DNA of 64,000 bases from Bacillus_BD oryzisoli_A. GTDB taxonomy: Bacteria; Bacillota; Bacilli; Bacillales; Cytobacillaceae. Of this stretch, positions 1 through 8,057 are shown piece after piece; positions within the stretch are counted from its first letter, which is position 1; each line of letters opens with the position of its first letter. The DNA is taken from contig NZ_JBHZRC010000003.1 of the NCBI RefSeq assembly GCF_043641075.1, positions 310,001-374,000 on the forward strand, in the 5' to 3' direction. The position numbers and the translations under genes are program-made. A model generated the notes under the pieces. That model did no database searches. It worked only from the letters and a program-made list of their open reading frames with translations, and was not told the DNA's origin.

Positions 1-906
1 GCCAAATGTATGGGCCATAATTTGCTGCATCGGAAATCCGTAAATATAAATTCCATATGAAAAATCACCAAATTTACCGAAGTTATGCAGCCTTAACCTT
101 GTTTCAAAGGCAAGATAGAAAATAAAGTAGGTGCCAAAAATGGAAAATGCATAGATAAAGTAACCATACTTCACTGTTACAGCCAAAATAATAAAGGAAA
201 GTACCGCCATCCATCCATTGATCTTCAGTTGTTTACGGTATAGGTAGAAAACCATTCCCGCACCGAAATAACGATATAGATCAGTATAGAATCCGCCAAT
301 ACCTATGTAATGAAGTGCCGTCGCAAGGAGAAAGCTGATTAAAACAATTCTCCTATCAAGAAGTCTCATTATACCCAGTACAGCCACTACAATGTAAAAG
401 AAAAATTCATACCATAAAGTCCATAGCGATCCGTTAATAGCATCAGGCCATATATTAGAATGGAACACACCAGGCAGGTCGTACTGAATCCAGTACAAGG
501 TGATGGTTCTTAAATACTCGTACGTATCATAATCTTTAAAGTATTCCAATACACTTAACTCGGTAAAAATCGGGCCAAGGATGAGAACCGATAACAGCAC
601 GCAAAAAATAAGACCTGGAAAAATCCTTAATACCCTGGCTTTGAAGTAATAAATGACATCCTTGGATCTGTCATAGCTCTGCGTAATAAGGAATCCACTA
701 ATCACAAAAAAGATACTAACCGCAAGCTCACCAAAGGTCATTTGGCCATTTGAAAACACAGCAAATGCTTCTGTGCTGTTATTTCCTGTTGTTAATGGGT
801 AAGCATGTGAAAAGACAACGAAGGTTGCTGCGAAAAATCGAATAATATCAAGGTTATTTTTTCGAGAATCAATAAATTGCTCTATGCTGTTCCCTTTGAA
901 AAACAA
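1..906 (-). CDS. Acyltransferase 3 (OafA/YrhL-like) membrane protein, C-terminus cut by window edge
   Basis: From a TTG at 904-906 the minus strand is open for 302 codons and runs off the left edge, so the C-terminus is missing. A ribosome binding site AAGGTGG lies 7 bases upstream of the TTG and an in-frame TGA lies directly before it, which fixes the start. The N-terminus reads NLDIIRFFAA followed by FSHAYP with the family's conserved histidine, then FFVISGFLIT. These are hallmarks of the acyltransferase 3 family, and several hydrophobic membrane segments follow. Family members move acyl groups, usually acetyl, onto extracytoplasmic sugars. Next to glycosyltransferases, O-acylation of a surface polysaccharide is the likely role; the exact substrate is unknown. 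A terminator separates it from the upstream glycosyltransferase operon, so it probably has its own promoter. Confidence 0.85.
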   Translation of the reverse strand, partial: MFFKGNSIEQFIDSRKNNLDIIRFFAATFVVFSHAYPLTTGNNSTEAFAVFSNGQMTFGELAVSIFFVISGFLITQSYDRSKDVIYYFKARVLRIFPGLIFCVLLSVLILGPIFTELSVLEYFKDYDTYEYLRTITLYWIQYDLPGVFHSNIWPDAINGSLWTLWYEFFFYIVVAVLGIMRLLDRRIVLISFLLATALHYIGIGGFYTDLYRYFGAGMVFYLYRKQLKINGWMAVLSFIILAVTVKYGYFIYAFSIFGTYFIFYLAFETRLRLHNFGKFGDFSYGIYIYGFPMQQIMAHTFG

Positions 907-1117
907 TCAGCATCCACCTTTCCATGCGAAGAAATGCGCTAAATTCGACAATATCATTTACCTTTTTTACAAAAACCAATTATAGCATTATCCTATTAAA
1001 TTTTGTATCTTTTCTTTTTATTGGTTGGATGAATTTGGTAATGCCGTGTCTGAAAGAAGTTTTGTAAAATAGTTCTACAAGCAACTGAAAAAGTTAAGAT
1101 TTTCCCTGTATGAAATA

Positions 1118-1161
1118 AAGGCTGCCCAAAAGGTCATTCATATGACGTTTAGGACAGCCTT
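1118..1161 (-). terminator. Rho-independent terminator of the glycosyltransferase operon
   Basis: Arms AAGGCTGCCC (1118-1127) and GGACAGCCTT (1152-1161) pair, with an inner GTCAT/ATGAC helix. T-rich sequence follows on the minus strand and a T run on the plus strand. It lies just downstream of the stop codon at 1176. Confidence 0.8.
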
Positions 1162-1175
1162 TTTTATGTGACAAT

Positions 1176-1892
1176 CTATCGGTTTTTTAAATATGATTTT
1201 ATCAGCAGGGTAGAAATTTGAAACCTCCAAATTACTTTTTCCTTTAATGTGGAGTTATTTTCCACGGTCGTAACCGTACTGTTATGTCTTCGGTAGTATA
1301 TTAATTTTTCAGGAATTAACAGTGCTGCTTTCTTCATATCAGCAACCAAACCAATCCACATATCATGCATCGGGACATTTCTCGGTATCGGCAGGATTTG
1401 TTGCTTTAATTCTTTTCGGAAAGACATCGCACAGCCGATATAGCTATTCTTTACAATATTTTTAATCACACCTGCTCGGCTTCCTCGATAGGCATAAAAT
1501 GATTCGATGGTCGGATTTAACTCATTATCTACAACCGTAATATCTGACATGATCATTAACACCTGTGGATTTTTTTCGTAATACGATAGAACCGTCTGCA
1601 CTTTCTCCGGCTTCCATACATCGTCCTGGTCACTTAGAAAGATAATATCATTCTGAGTCCGCTTGATGGCATTCTCAAAATTTGAAGTCACCCCTTTTTC
1701 ATCATTCATAAACAACTTAACGCGGGGATCCTCCTTCATATATCCTTCAATAATTGAAGCCGTGCGGTCAGACGAATGATCATCAGATATAATCAGCTCA
1801 TCTTCACTGCCTAATTGAGAGAGAATGCTGTCAATCTGCTGTTTTATATAGTTCTCTCCATTATAAGTGGCCATTGCTACAGAGACCTTCAT
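1176..1892 (-). CDS. Family 2 glycosyltransferase (rhamnosyltransferase-like)
   Basis: This 238-residue protein has a GT-A fold family 2 signature. The N-terminal strand VSVAMATYNGENYI leads to a nucleotide-binding DDHSSDRT near residue 37, and the metal-binding motif SDQDDVW lies near residue 90. It is short and has no membrane segment, so it probably works at the cytoplasmic face on a lipid-linked glycan. The NGENYI and DQDDVW forms resemble rhamnosyl- and galactosyltransferases of capsule and O-antigen clusters, but the sugar cannot be assigned. It is the last gene of a three-gene operon (epimerase, second transferase, this gene), starting 12 bases after the preceding stop, and is followed by a terminator. 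Confidence 0.88.
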   Translation of the reverse strand: MKVSVAMATYNGENYIKQQIDSILSQLGSEDELIISDDHSSDRTASIIEGYMKEDPRVKLFMNDEKGVTSNFENAIKRTQNDIIFLSDQDDVWKPEKVQTVLSYYEKNPQVLMIMSDITVVDNELNPTIESFYAYRGSRAGVIKNIVKNSYIGCAMSFRKELKQQILPIPRNVPMHDMWIGLVADMKKAALLIPEKLIYYRRHNSTVTTVENNSTLKEKVIWRFQISTLLIKSYLKNR

Positions 1893-1904
1893 TGTTTTCC
1901 TCCA

Positions 1905-2939
1905 CTACTCCTCAACATAAAAGTGATGCTCTTTTTCATCTGTCAGCCCTAATATGTCCAGAACAAAATACGTAATCGAATATCTTTCTTTTACTTCCTC
2001 GTTAACAGGCACATACGGTGACTGAATAAATTCAGCCGGTACAACCACGTTATTTCTATCGATAATACATATATTATTCGGATGATAGAAATCATAGTTT
2101 TCAATATCTGCATTGGTCGTAATCATTTTTTTGTTGGCACCAAGCATTTCGATTGTCCGCATCGTCAAGCCTGATTGCTTTGGATGTTGAATATCAACCA
2201 CTGTCTTTGACTGCTTTAATTTAGCCGTCAATTGGTCGCTTGGCATACCAACAAAGGAGAATTCAGAGATATGACTGTCTTTCAATTCATCTGTCAGCCA
2301 TTTTCTCTGATAATACATCAATTTAGTAGGAATGTATAAAAAATAAAATACCTTTGAATGATTTTTTTCAAACTGTTCCTTCACTTTTTTTAGGATTTGA
2401 TATCGGTCGCTATGGACGGTTCCGACAAAAAATAAGTCGTATACTAATAATGAATTCTCTTCAGCAATCTGTTCATACTCTTCATCAAAGAACAAAGGTC
2501 TAAACGTAAGACCTAGCTTATCACAATCCTTTTTATCAAAGGAATAAACCACATCAAAAAACTCTAGCTTTTCTAATGTATTTACCTTATTTGCAACAGA
2601 ATCCCAAAGCATAAGAACCATTTTAGCCTGCGGGTTCATATTTTTGACATTGCGAAGAAATGACTTTGGCGTCGCTTCCGCCTGGCAGATAAAAATATAG
2701 TCAAACTTTTCATCTTGTATCTTCATTGTCATTTCTTCATAATATTTTTTTATTTGAACCTTAACGAAATTTGGATTAATCCTTAGCAACGCTTTTGAGA
2801 GAACAGTATTTGATGGGCGCTCATCAAAGAACTTCACTTCCGCACCCATCGATTCCATGGCCTTTATTAATTTTTTGTGATAATTAAAAAATAAAGGACA
2901 TAAGAATAAAATCTTTTTATTTTTTAATCTAGATTCCAT
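1905..2939 (-). CDS. CgeB-like glycosyltransferase family protein
   Basis: This 344-residue soluble protein starts with KKILFLCPLFFNYHKKLIKAM, cut here to the motif KKILFLCPLFFNYH, typical of the first Rossmann strand of GT-B transferases. Its C-terminal part contains SGLTMRTIEMLGANKK, the glutamate-containing nucleotide-sugar loop seen in CgeB-like and capsular glycosyltransferases. The ATG overlaps the epimerase stop by one base (TAATG), which implies translational coupling. The likely role is addition of a sugar to a surface polysaccharide repeat. Donor and acceptor cannot be told from sequence. Confidence 0.75.
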   Translation of the reverse strand: MESRLKNKKILFLCPLFFNYHKKLIKAMESMGAEVKFFDERPSNTVLSKALLRINPNFVKVQIKKYYEEMTMKIQDEKFDYIFICQAEATPKSFLRNVKNMNPQAKMVLMLWDSVANKVNTLEKLEFFDVVYSFDKKDCDKLGLTFRPLFFDEEYEQIAEENSLLVYDLFFVGTVHSDRYQILKKVKEQFEKNHSKVFYFLYIPTKLMYYQRKWLTDELKDSHISEFSFVGMPSDQLTAKLKQSKTVVDIQHPKQSGLTMRTIEMLGANKKMITTNADIENYDFYHPNNICIIDRNNVVVPAEFIQSPYVPVNEEVKERYSITYFVLDILGLTDEKEHHFYVEE

Positions 2940-4078
2940 TATTTGTATAATCCTTTTTTCTTCATTTCATCGATAGATTTTTGATAATTATCCTCAACAA
3001 CCTCTTGTTGATTTACCCAATCAACAAATTTACTGATGCCTTCTTCAAAGCTGACTTTTGGTGTAAAGCCAAGCTTATCATGTATTTTGGTTAAATCAGC
3101 ATAATTATGTCTAATATCACCTAATCGATAATTTCCGCTAATTGCAATTTCAGTTTCTGCTGCTTGATATTTTTCTTTTAACAGATTCGCTACCTCAATA
3201 ACTGTTGTCGGAACACCTGTCCCAACATTAAAGCTTTCGAAGTTTGCTTCATCCTTTTCGATTCCCAGGATTGTCGCATCAACCACATCATCAATAAACA
3301 CAAAATCTCTTGATTCCAGACCGTCCTCGAAAATATTAATATTGTTATGATTTTTGATGATGGTTGAGAAGATAGAAAGAATTCCAGTATAAGGATTCTT
3401 CAATGATTGACCCGGTCCATAAACGTTTTGATAACGATAGCCTACGACAGGAATATTAAGTGACTTTCCAACGACCATACACATTTCTTCCTGCATTTGC
3501 TTTGTAATTCCATAAATGGATGTAGGATGAATTTTTGTTTCTTCTGTTGTTGCTAATAGCTCTACGTTACGGTTACAAATCGGACATTTTACTTCAAAAT
3601 CACCTTTACTCATATCTGCATCGATTCGTTCAACCGGATAGACCGTACCGTGTTCTGAGCAATGGTACATGCCCTCACCATAGATTGCCCTAGAAGCAGC
3701 AACTACGATTTTTTTTATTTGATGTTCTTCATTAGTTAAGATATGTAATAGATTGGATGTTCCTTTAACATTGACATCAATATATTTATTAATTTCATAC
3801 ATTGATTGACCCGTTCCCGTTTCAGCCGCTAAATGAACGACAACATCTTGTTCCTTTAAAGCTGTTCTCCAGTCATCCATATTGACGACGTCACCTTGAA
3901 TAAAGTTCACTTTATCTCTAATTTTTAAGAACAATTCCGATTTTGTTCCATCTTCTCCATGAATCTGAGGAGATAAGTTATCTAGAACTGTTACATTGTA
4001 TCCTTTTTCGAGAAGTTTCAATGCTAAGCTGCTCCCAATGAAACCCGCTCCACCTGTAATCAGTACATTTTTGTTCAT
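2939..4078 (-). CDS. NAD-dependent epimerase/dehydratase (dTDP-L-rhamnose 4-epimerase-like SDR)
   Basis: This extended short-chain dehydrogenase has the NAD-binding GGAGFIGSS at its N-terminus and the catalytic YGITK (Tyr189, Lys193). The frame is open 13 codons further upstream, but the ATG at 4076-4078 has AAGGAA seven bases before it and starts directly at the Rossmann fold, giving 379 residues. Between the cofactor and catalytic motifs is an insertion with CSEHG and CPIC (Cys140, His143, Cys165, Cys168) that could bind zinc. A similar insertion is known to me from dTDP-L-rhamnose 4-epimerases of the WbiB type, so interconversion of a 6-deoxyhexose nucleotide is the favoured role. It is the first gene of the operon with two glycosyltransferases. 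UDP-glucose 4-epimerase activity is the alternative. Confidence 0.82.
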   Translation of the reverse strand: MNKNVLITGGAGFIGSSLALKLLEKGYNVTVLDNLSPQIHGEDGTKSELFLKIRDKVNFIQGDVVNMDDWRTALKEQDVVVHLAAETGTGQSMYEINKYIDVNVKGTSNLLHILTNEEHQIKKIVVAASRAIYGEGMYHCSEHGTVYPVERIDADMSKGDFEVKCPICNRNVELLATTEETKIHPTSIYGITKQMQEEMCMVVGKSLNIPVVGYRYQNVYGPGQSLKNPYTGILSIFSTIIKNHNNINIFEDGLESRDFVFIDDVVDATILGIEKDEANFESFNVGTGVPTTVIEVANLLKEKYQAAETEIAISGNYRLGDIRHNYADLTKIHDKLGFTPKVSFEEGISKFVDWVNQQEVVEDNYQKSIDEMKKKGLYK

Positions 4079-4267
4079 TGTAATTTCCTTCTTTCCTATA
4101 ATTGAAGATGCTCTCATGGTCTATTTACATTCCTTGTATCTAAAATGTTAGAGTAGGAAAATTTATATAAATGGATAAATTGTTATTGTTGCTTCAGCAA
4201 TCAATTATAGCATCAATTAATTATATTTTGTACACTCTTAATGTACTTTTTAAGCCAAGTATACATT

Positions 4268-4309
4268 CATTATAATGGAATACAATATAAATTCTATTCC
4301 ATTATAATG
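4268..4309. promoter_or_regulatory. 15-bp perfect inverted repeat upstream of the polysaccharide operon
   Basis: CATTATAATGGAATA (4268-4282) and TATTCCATTATAATG (4295-4309) are perfect inverted copies with a 12-base spacer. Each arm contains TATAAT, a perfect sigma-A -10 hexamer. The element lies about 190 bases upstream of the epimerase start. It could be an operator or a cruciform; no regulator is assigned. Confidence 0.5.
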
Positions 4310-4323
4310 CAAATATACAATAA

Positions 4324-4360
4324 AACCCCCGTTGTTCCACTATTGGAAGCAATGGGGGTT
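4324..4360 (-). terminator. Terminator downstream of the repeat-only cell-wall-binding protein
   Basis: The arms AACCCCCGTTGTTCC and GGAAGCAATGGGGGTT pair with two mismatches, followed on the minus strand by TTTTATTG. It lies beyond interspersed repeat copy 1, so that repeat is probably in the 3' untranslated region of the gene ending at 4619. Confidence 0.75.
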
Positions 4361-4385
4361 AATATATTCCGGCTCTTACACAATT

Positions 4386-4574
4386 GTTGATTTTCGTTCC
4401 AGGCACTTCGCTTTCCGCAGGCGACCGCCGAGCCTCCTCGACACTTCGTGTCTGTGGGGTCTCGACTGCCTCGCTTCTCCTGCAGGACATTGAACTACAT
4501 CCTCGAATCCGCCCACGCACGAGAAAATTCGATAGAATTTTCGAGGAGTCTTCGTGCCTTCCACGAAAATCAAC
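4386..4574. repeat. Interspersed repeat, copy 1 (with 60-bp insertion)
   Basis: This is one of five related elements in the window (others at 13366, 25741, 32951 and 40671). It starts with GTTGATTTTCGTTCCAGGCA and ends with GTGCCTTCCACGAAAATCAA plus C, giving imperfect terminal inverted repeats. Copy 1 is 189 bp instead of about 128 because about 60 bases (4488-4547) are inserted between GGA trinucleotides. The insert holds an 8-bp hairpin GAAAATTC/GAATTTTC. Open frames in it are by-products of the GC-rich repeat. Confidence 0.85.
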
Positions 4575-4618
4575 ATGTGATCTAAAGTAAACATTGCATT
4601 TTAATTTAGCCAAAAATT

Positions 4619-5725
4619 TTAGTAGTAATAACCATATCTTGATTCTATTAATTTACCGGTTGCGTAGTCAAAATAATAATAATCGAAGCCGATTCGATGA
4701 ATACCGGTTAACATTACACCGCTGTTATTGAAATAATACGATTGGCCTCCGCTTGTGAGCCAGCCTTTATGTAGTGTTCCATTGCTATCTGCATAATGCC
4801 AATACGATCCGTTTTGAATCCAGGCATTTGTCTTCATTGCGCCAGTATCTGTATCAAAGTAATAATCACTTTGATTTATGGTCCATCTACCCGTTAACAT
4901 TTCTGGATTAAAGTAATACCATTTACCGCCGCTGGCTAACCAGCCGTTGTGCGCTGTTCCATTACTATTGGCGTAATACCATGTTCCATAGGAATTAACC
5001 CAGCCATTTGTAGCCATGGCACCATTCGAATTAAACACATATTGAGTGCCGTTTACATAGTTTACACCCGTATCCATATAGGCGTAGTCTTCATCGAAAT
5101 GATACCACTTCCCACCGCTCGCAAGCCAGCCAGTGTATAGCGTTCCATTTCCCTGCGCATAATACCATGTGCCGTATCCATCTGTTACCCAGCCATTTGA
5201 AGTCATCGCTCCGTTTTGATCAAAGAAAAATTTTACTCCATTAATATCTCGTCGTTCTGACGTTAGCATGTAGTAATAATCCTCATCAAAGTAATACCAA
5301 CTTCCATTATACGCGAGCCAGCCTTCCCAGAGGATTCCATTCGCTGTAGCATAATACCAATTATAACCATCTGTATACCAGCCATTTGACTGCATGACAC
5401 CTAAATGATTAAAGAAGAAGCCTTTACCGTCAATCTCATAGGCCTGATTCACAACCATAGCCCCATCATATTCATCTACATAAAACCAATTACTACCGCT
5501 TTGAATCCAGGTACCATATTCCTTATAACCATACTCATTATAATAGTACCAATTATCCCCGCTTTGTACCCAGCCTGTTAAAGCAGCTGCTGAAACATTG
5601 TTTTGCTGCACTTCCACTGCGGCTGCATCATCCGATACCTCAGTTGCTTGATTTTCTTCGGCAAAGGCGACCGTTGGAAGCAGCATTAGCGCTGCAAACA
5701 ATAGGACCAATGTGAATTTTTTCAT
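4619..5725 (-). CDS. Secreted protein made only of choline-binding-type cell-wall repeats
   Basis: The 368-residue product has a signal peptide (MKKFTLVLLFAALMLLPTVA, then FAEE) and then a short acidic linker. The rest, from about residue 50, is some fifteen aromatic repeats of the form GWxxxxGxWYYxxxxGxM, the CW_binding_1 / choline-binding pattern. No catalytic domain is present. Proteins of this form sit non-covalently on cell-wall polymers bearing phosphocholine. The lic operon nearby suggests choline is the ligand, but binding itself is inferred. The repeats here are more divergent and richer in Tyr than those of the three enzyme-bearing neighbours. It could be a structural coat protein, an adhesin, or a decoy anchored to the wall. 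A GGGGG ribosome binding site precedes the ATG. Confidence 0.85.
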   Translation of the reverse strand: MKKFTLVLLFAALMLLPTVAFAEENQATEVSDDAAAVEVQQNNVSAAALTGWVQSGDNWYYYNEYGYKEYGTWIQSGSNWFYVDEYDGAMVVNQAYEIDGKGFFFNHLGVMQSNGWYTDGYNWYYATANGILWEGWLAYNGSWYYFDEDYYYMLTSERRDINGVKFFFDQNGAMTSNGWVTDGYGTWYYAQGNGTLYTGWLASGGKWYHFDEDYAYMDTGVNYVNGTQYVFNSNGAMATNGWVNSYGTWYYANSNGTAHNGWLASGGKWYYFNPEMLTGRWTINQSDYYFDTDTGAMKTNAWIQNGSYWHYADSNGTLHKGWLTSGGQSYYFNNSGVMLTGIHRIGFDYYYFDYATGKLIESRYGYYY

Positions 5726-5900
5726 AGTTTTACCCCCATTCTTTTATTATCTACTTTAATATTTTACCAGTATAGTATAAAAGTTCAATTAATTTGGACC
5801 TATTTTTACTGAAACATAGGAATTTAGCCATAAAAACTCCCCTTCATCTATAGGAGAGGTATAAAATAGCAATGAAAATAGTCCTGTTATAAATAAAAAA

Positions 5901-5923
5901 GAAACCAGTTCAACGCTGGTTTC
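5901..5923 (-). terminator. Terminator of the choline-binding amidase gene
   Basis: GAAACCAG and CTGGTTTC form a stem, followed on the minus strand by six T residues and an AT-rich tail. It lies 14 bases after the stop at 5937. Confidence 0.85.
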
Positions 5924-5936
5924 TCTATCAATCATA

Positions 5937-7007
5937 TTAACTGTCAAAAAACACACTTAACCCGTTATAGATTCCTTTTGCGATTTTATCCTGATAGAGG
6001 CTGTTAGTCAGGTTGGCACGTTCGGCATCATTTGTGATAAAGCCCATCTCAACGAGAATGGCAGGTGTATAATTCCCTCTTGTGACAGCAAAGTTTGAAT
6101 CCTTTACTCTTCTATCGGATGCACCGGTCGCTTTTAAAAGCTCACTTTGTACAGCTTCTGCCAGGTCCTTACTTTCCTCAGGTAATACACCTTTTTCGGA
6201 GTTATGGTATGTTTCGATTCCGATGGCCGCGCTGCCCGCAGAGTTTACATGAATACTTATGTATGCATCTGGTTCAATCCTATTTGAAAATGCTACCCGA
6301 TCAGTTAATGAGATAAACTCATCGGTGCTTCTTGTCATATATACGGTTGCATTGTGCTTAGTCAAGTAATCTCTTAATTTTAAACCGACATTAAGATTAA
6401 TTGTTTTTTCATAGACACCTGCAGCCGTTGCACCGCTGTCATGTCCACCATGACCAGGATCAATCACGATGATTCTTCCTTCAAGGTAGACAGGATTCGG
6501 ATTCCAGGCACCGTTTTTATCCAGGTAATATTCCTTGCCATTATCCTTTATCCAGCGCGTTTGCATCACCCCGTTTGAGTCTGAATAGTACCATTTGCTG
6601 TTAAGTAGGTACCACCCTGTAAGCATTCTGCCCGAAGCATCTAAGTAATACCAATTATCGCCAACCAACAGCCAGCCCGTCTGCATGGCACCGTTAAAGT
6701 TCAAATAATACCAAGTTCCCTTGTCCTGAATCCAGCCTGTCAGCATCCTGCCGTTCCAATCGGAATAATACCATTTGCCATCAACCAGATACCAACCAGT
6801 CACCATCTTACCGGAGGAGTCCATATAATACCAATCATTTCCCTCAAGCACCCAGCCGGTTACTTTCGCGTTATGATCATAGTAATACCATTCCCCATTT
6901 TCCAGCTTCCAGCCCGAATCACTCGCCGCAGCCATCTGAGAAGGTACCCCAAAGCCAACAAATAAAAATACAAACAACATCAAAATAACGACTCTCTTCT
7001 TCAACAT
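5937..7007 (-). CDS. N-acetylmuramoyl-L-alanine amidase with N-terminal choline-binding-type repeats
   Basis: This secreted 356-residue autolysin has a signal peptide (1-28), about six aromatic repeats (about 33-165) and an Amidase_3 catalytic domain (about 178-352). Zinc ligands His186 (in IDPGHGG), Glu200 and His253 (in SIHVNS) and the catalytic Glu320 (in LVEMGF) are all present, so it should cleave the bond between MurNAc and the stem peptide. The repeats have the consensus seen in choline-binding proteins and would hold the enzyme on a phosphocholine-bearing polymer. The lic operon lies just upstream. The window also encodes an SLH-anchored relative of the same catalytic family (20472-21851). 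Confidence 0.93.
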   Translation of the reverse strand: MLKKRVVILMLFVFLFVGFGVPSQMAAASDSGWKLENGEWYYYDHNAKVTGWVLEGNDWYYMDSSGKMVTGWYLVDGKWYYSDWNGRMLTGWIQDKGTWYYLNFNGAMQTGWLLVGDNWYYLDASGRMLTGWYLLNSKWYYSDSNGVMQTRWIKDNGKEYYLDKNGAWNPNPVYLEGRIIVIDPGHGGHDSGATAAGVYEKTINLNVGLKLRDYLTKHNATVYMTRSTDEFISLTDRVAFSNRIEPDAYISIHVNSAGSAAIGIETYHNSEKGVLPEESKDLAEAVQSELLKATGASDRRVKDSNFAVTRGNYTPAILVEMGFITNDAERANLTNSLYQDKIAKGIYNGLSVFFDS

Positions 7008-7057
7008 TCCGATCCCTTCTATATATCTATTCGACTAGCATTTAGCAATCTACGCGC

Positions 7058-7170
7058 CAGGGGACAGTCCCACACCACAATAACGCATTACTCCGCTGGG
7101 GACTACCCCCCGGTGGGTTAATGCGTTACTATGGTAAAGGTGATGTCCCTGTTGGTGCGAGTACTGTCCT
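7058..7170. repeat. GGGGACAGTCCC-type repeat with a long hairpin
   Basis: The segment opens with GGGGACAGTCCC and contains a long imperfect hairpin. TAACGCATTACTCCGCTGGG (from 7081) pairs with a near-complement ending GGGTTAATGCGTTA (to 7127). GTCCC and GTACTGTCC follow. Short GGGAC/GTCCC elements of this style recur in Bacillaceae intergenic DNA. It lies upstream of the amidase gene and has no coding sense. Confidence 0.6.
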
Positions 7171-7315
7171 AGTACGTATTAATGATATACGGTTGGTTTG
7201 TGGTTGTGAAGGGATTTGATGGGAATTGTTGCAAAAATATACGAATTTCGTCAAAATTACTGTATAAATTTTAAACTAATGGTGAATATATTGTGGAAAT
7301 TTCCCGGGAAACAGC

Positions 7316-7348
7316 AAAACACCCGAAGTCTGATACTTCGGGTGTTTT
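7316..7348 (-). terminator. Terminator of the lic operon
   Basis: AAAACACCCGAAGT (7316-7329) and ACTTCGGGTGTTTT (7335-7348) are perfect complements with a 5-base loop. It follows the licC stop at 7365. Confidence 0.92.
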
Positions 7349-7364
7349 GTTACTCATTCCAAAT

Positions 7365-8057
7365 TTACGATTGCTTCACTAATTCCTGTACACGATTATA
7401 ATCCTCAATTGAATCGATTTCATAGCTGTCATCAGAATTGATTTTTTGCAGATAAACATTTAAGCTTCCAATATTGTCTTTGACAATATTATCCCAATAC
7501 AGGTCTATAAAGTTTTCACCTGCAATGGCTTCTTCCAGCTTTCCAACAATGTATTCCCCGTCTTCCTTTGACCAAAAGGAAATCCCGCATAGGATATAAT
7601 CTTCCACGTCGCTGCAAACTTCAAGTTCATAGATTTTTAAATTCTCATCATATCGAATGACCCATTCATCCTTAAAGTCCTTCTTAATGGCACTAAAGTA
7701 CATCGATTTCTGAGGGTCCTTTAACAAGAAATTTCGCGTTAAATAATTATCGGCATCAATCACATACGCCCCTGGCAAATAATCCTTCACCAAATACATC
7801 GTATAGATATTGTTATAGACATCATATTTATCGTTATGAACTAGCGTCACGCCGTACTTTTCTTTTAGATAGTCAAATTTTTCATGTAAATAGCCTGTGA
7901 CGACGATAATCTCTTCCACACCAATTTCCTGCAAATACTCGATTTGGATCTCAAGCATTGGCTTACCGTTTACCGGAACAAGCGATTTAGGTGTTGTAAG
8001 GGTTAACGGTCTTAATCTTGTACCCATTCCTGCTGCTAATAAGATGGCTCTACTCAT
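7365..8057 (-). CDS. licC: Sugar/choline-phosphate nucleotidyltransferase (LicC-like)
   Basis: The 230-residue product is a compact nucleotidyltransferase. It opens with ILLAAGMGTRLRPLT, then TPKSLVPVNGKPML with the conserved lysine, and has the metal-binding aspartate in VIDADNY. Its length matches LicC, the CTP:phosphocholine cytidylyltransferase (about 230 residues), and its place after a LicA-like kinase and a LicB-like transporter supports CDP-choline synthesis. A hexose-1-phosphate nucleotidyltransferase is the alternative on sequence alone. Its ATG overlaps the licB stop by four bases, so translation is coupled. Confidence 0.83.
   Translation of the reverse strand: MSRAILLAAGMGTRLRPLTLTTPKSLVPVNGKPMLEIQIEYLQEIGVEEIIVVTGYLHEKFDYLKEKYGVTLVHNDKYDVYNNIYTMYLVKDYLPGAYVIDADNYLTRNFLLKDPQKSMYFSAIKKDFKDEWVIRYDENLKIYELEVCSDVEDYILCGISFWSKEDGEYIVGKLEEAIAGENFIDLYWDNIVKDNIGSLNVYLQKINSDDSYEIDSIEDYNRVQELVKQS

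Noticed and set aside
4359..4613. Frames in the interspersed repeats (also 40658-40868 and 25711-25905)
   Set aside because: These are stop-poor because the repeats are GC-rich; they lack ribosome binding sites and are not conserved as protein between copies.
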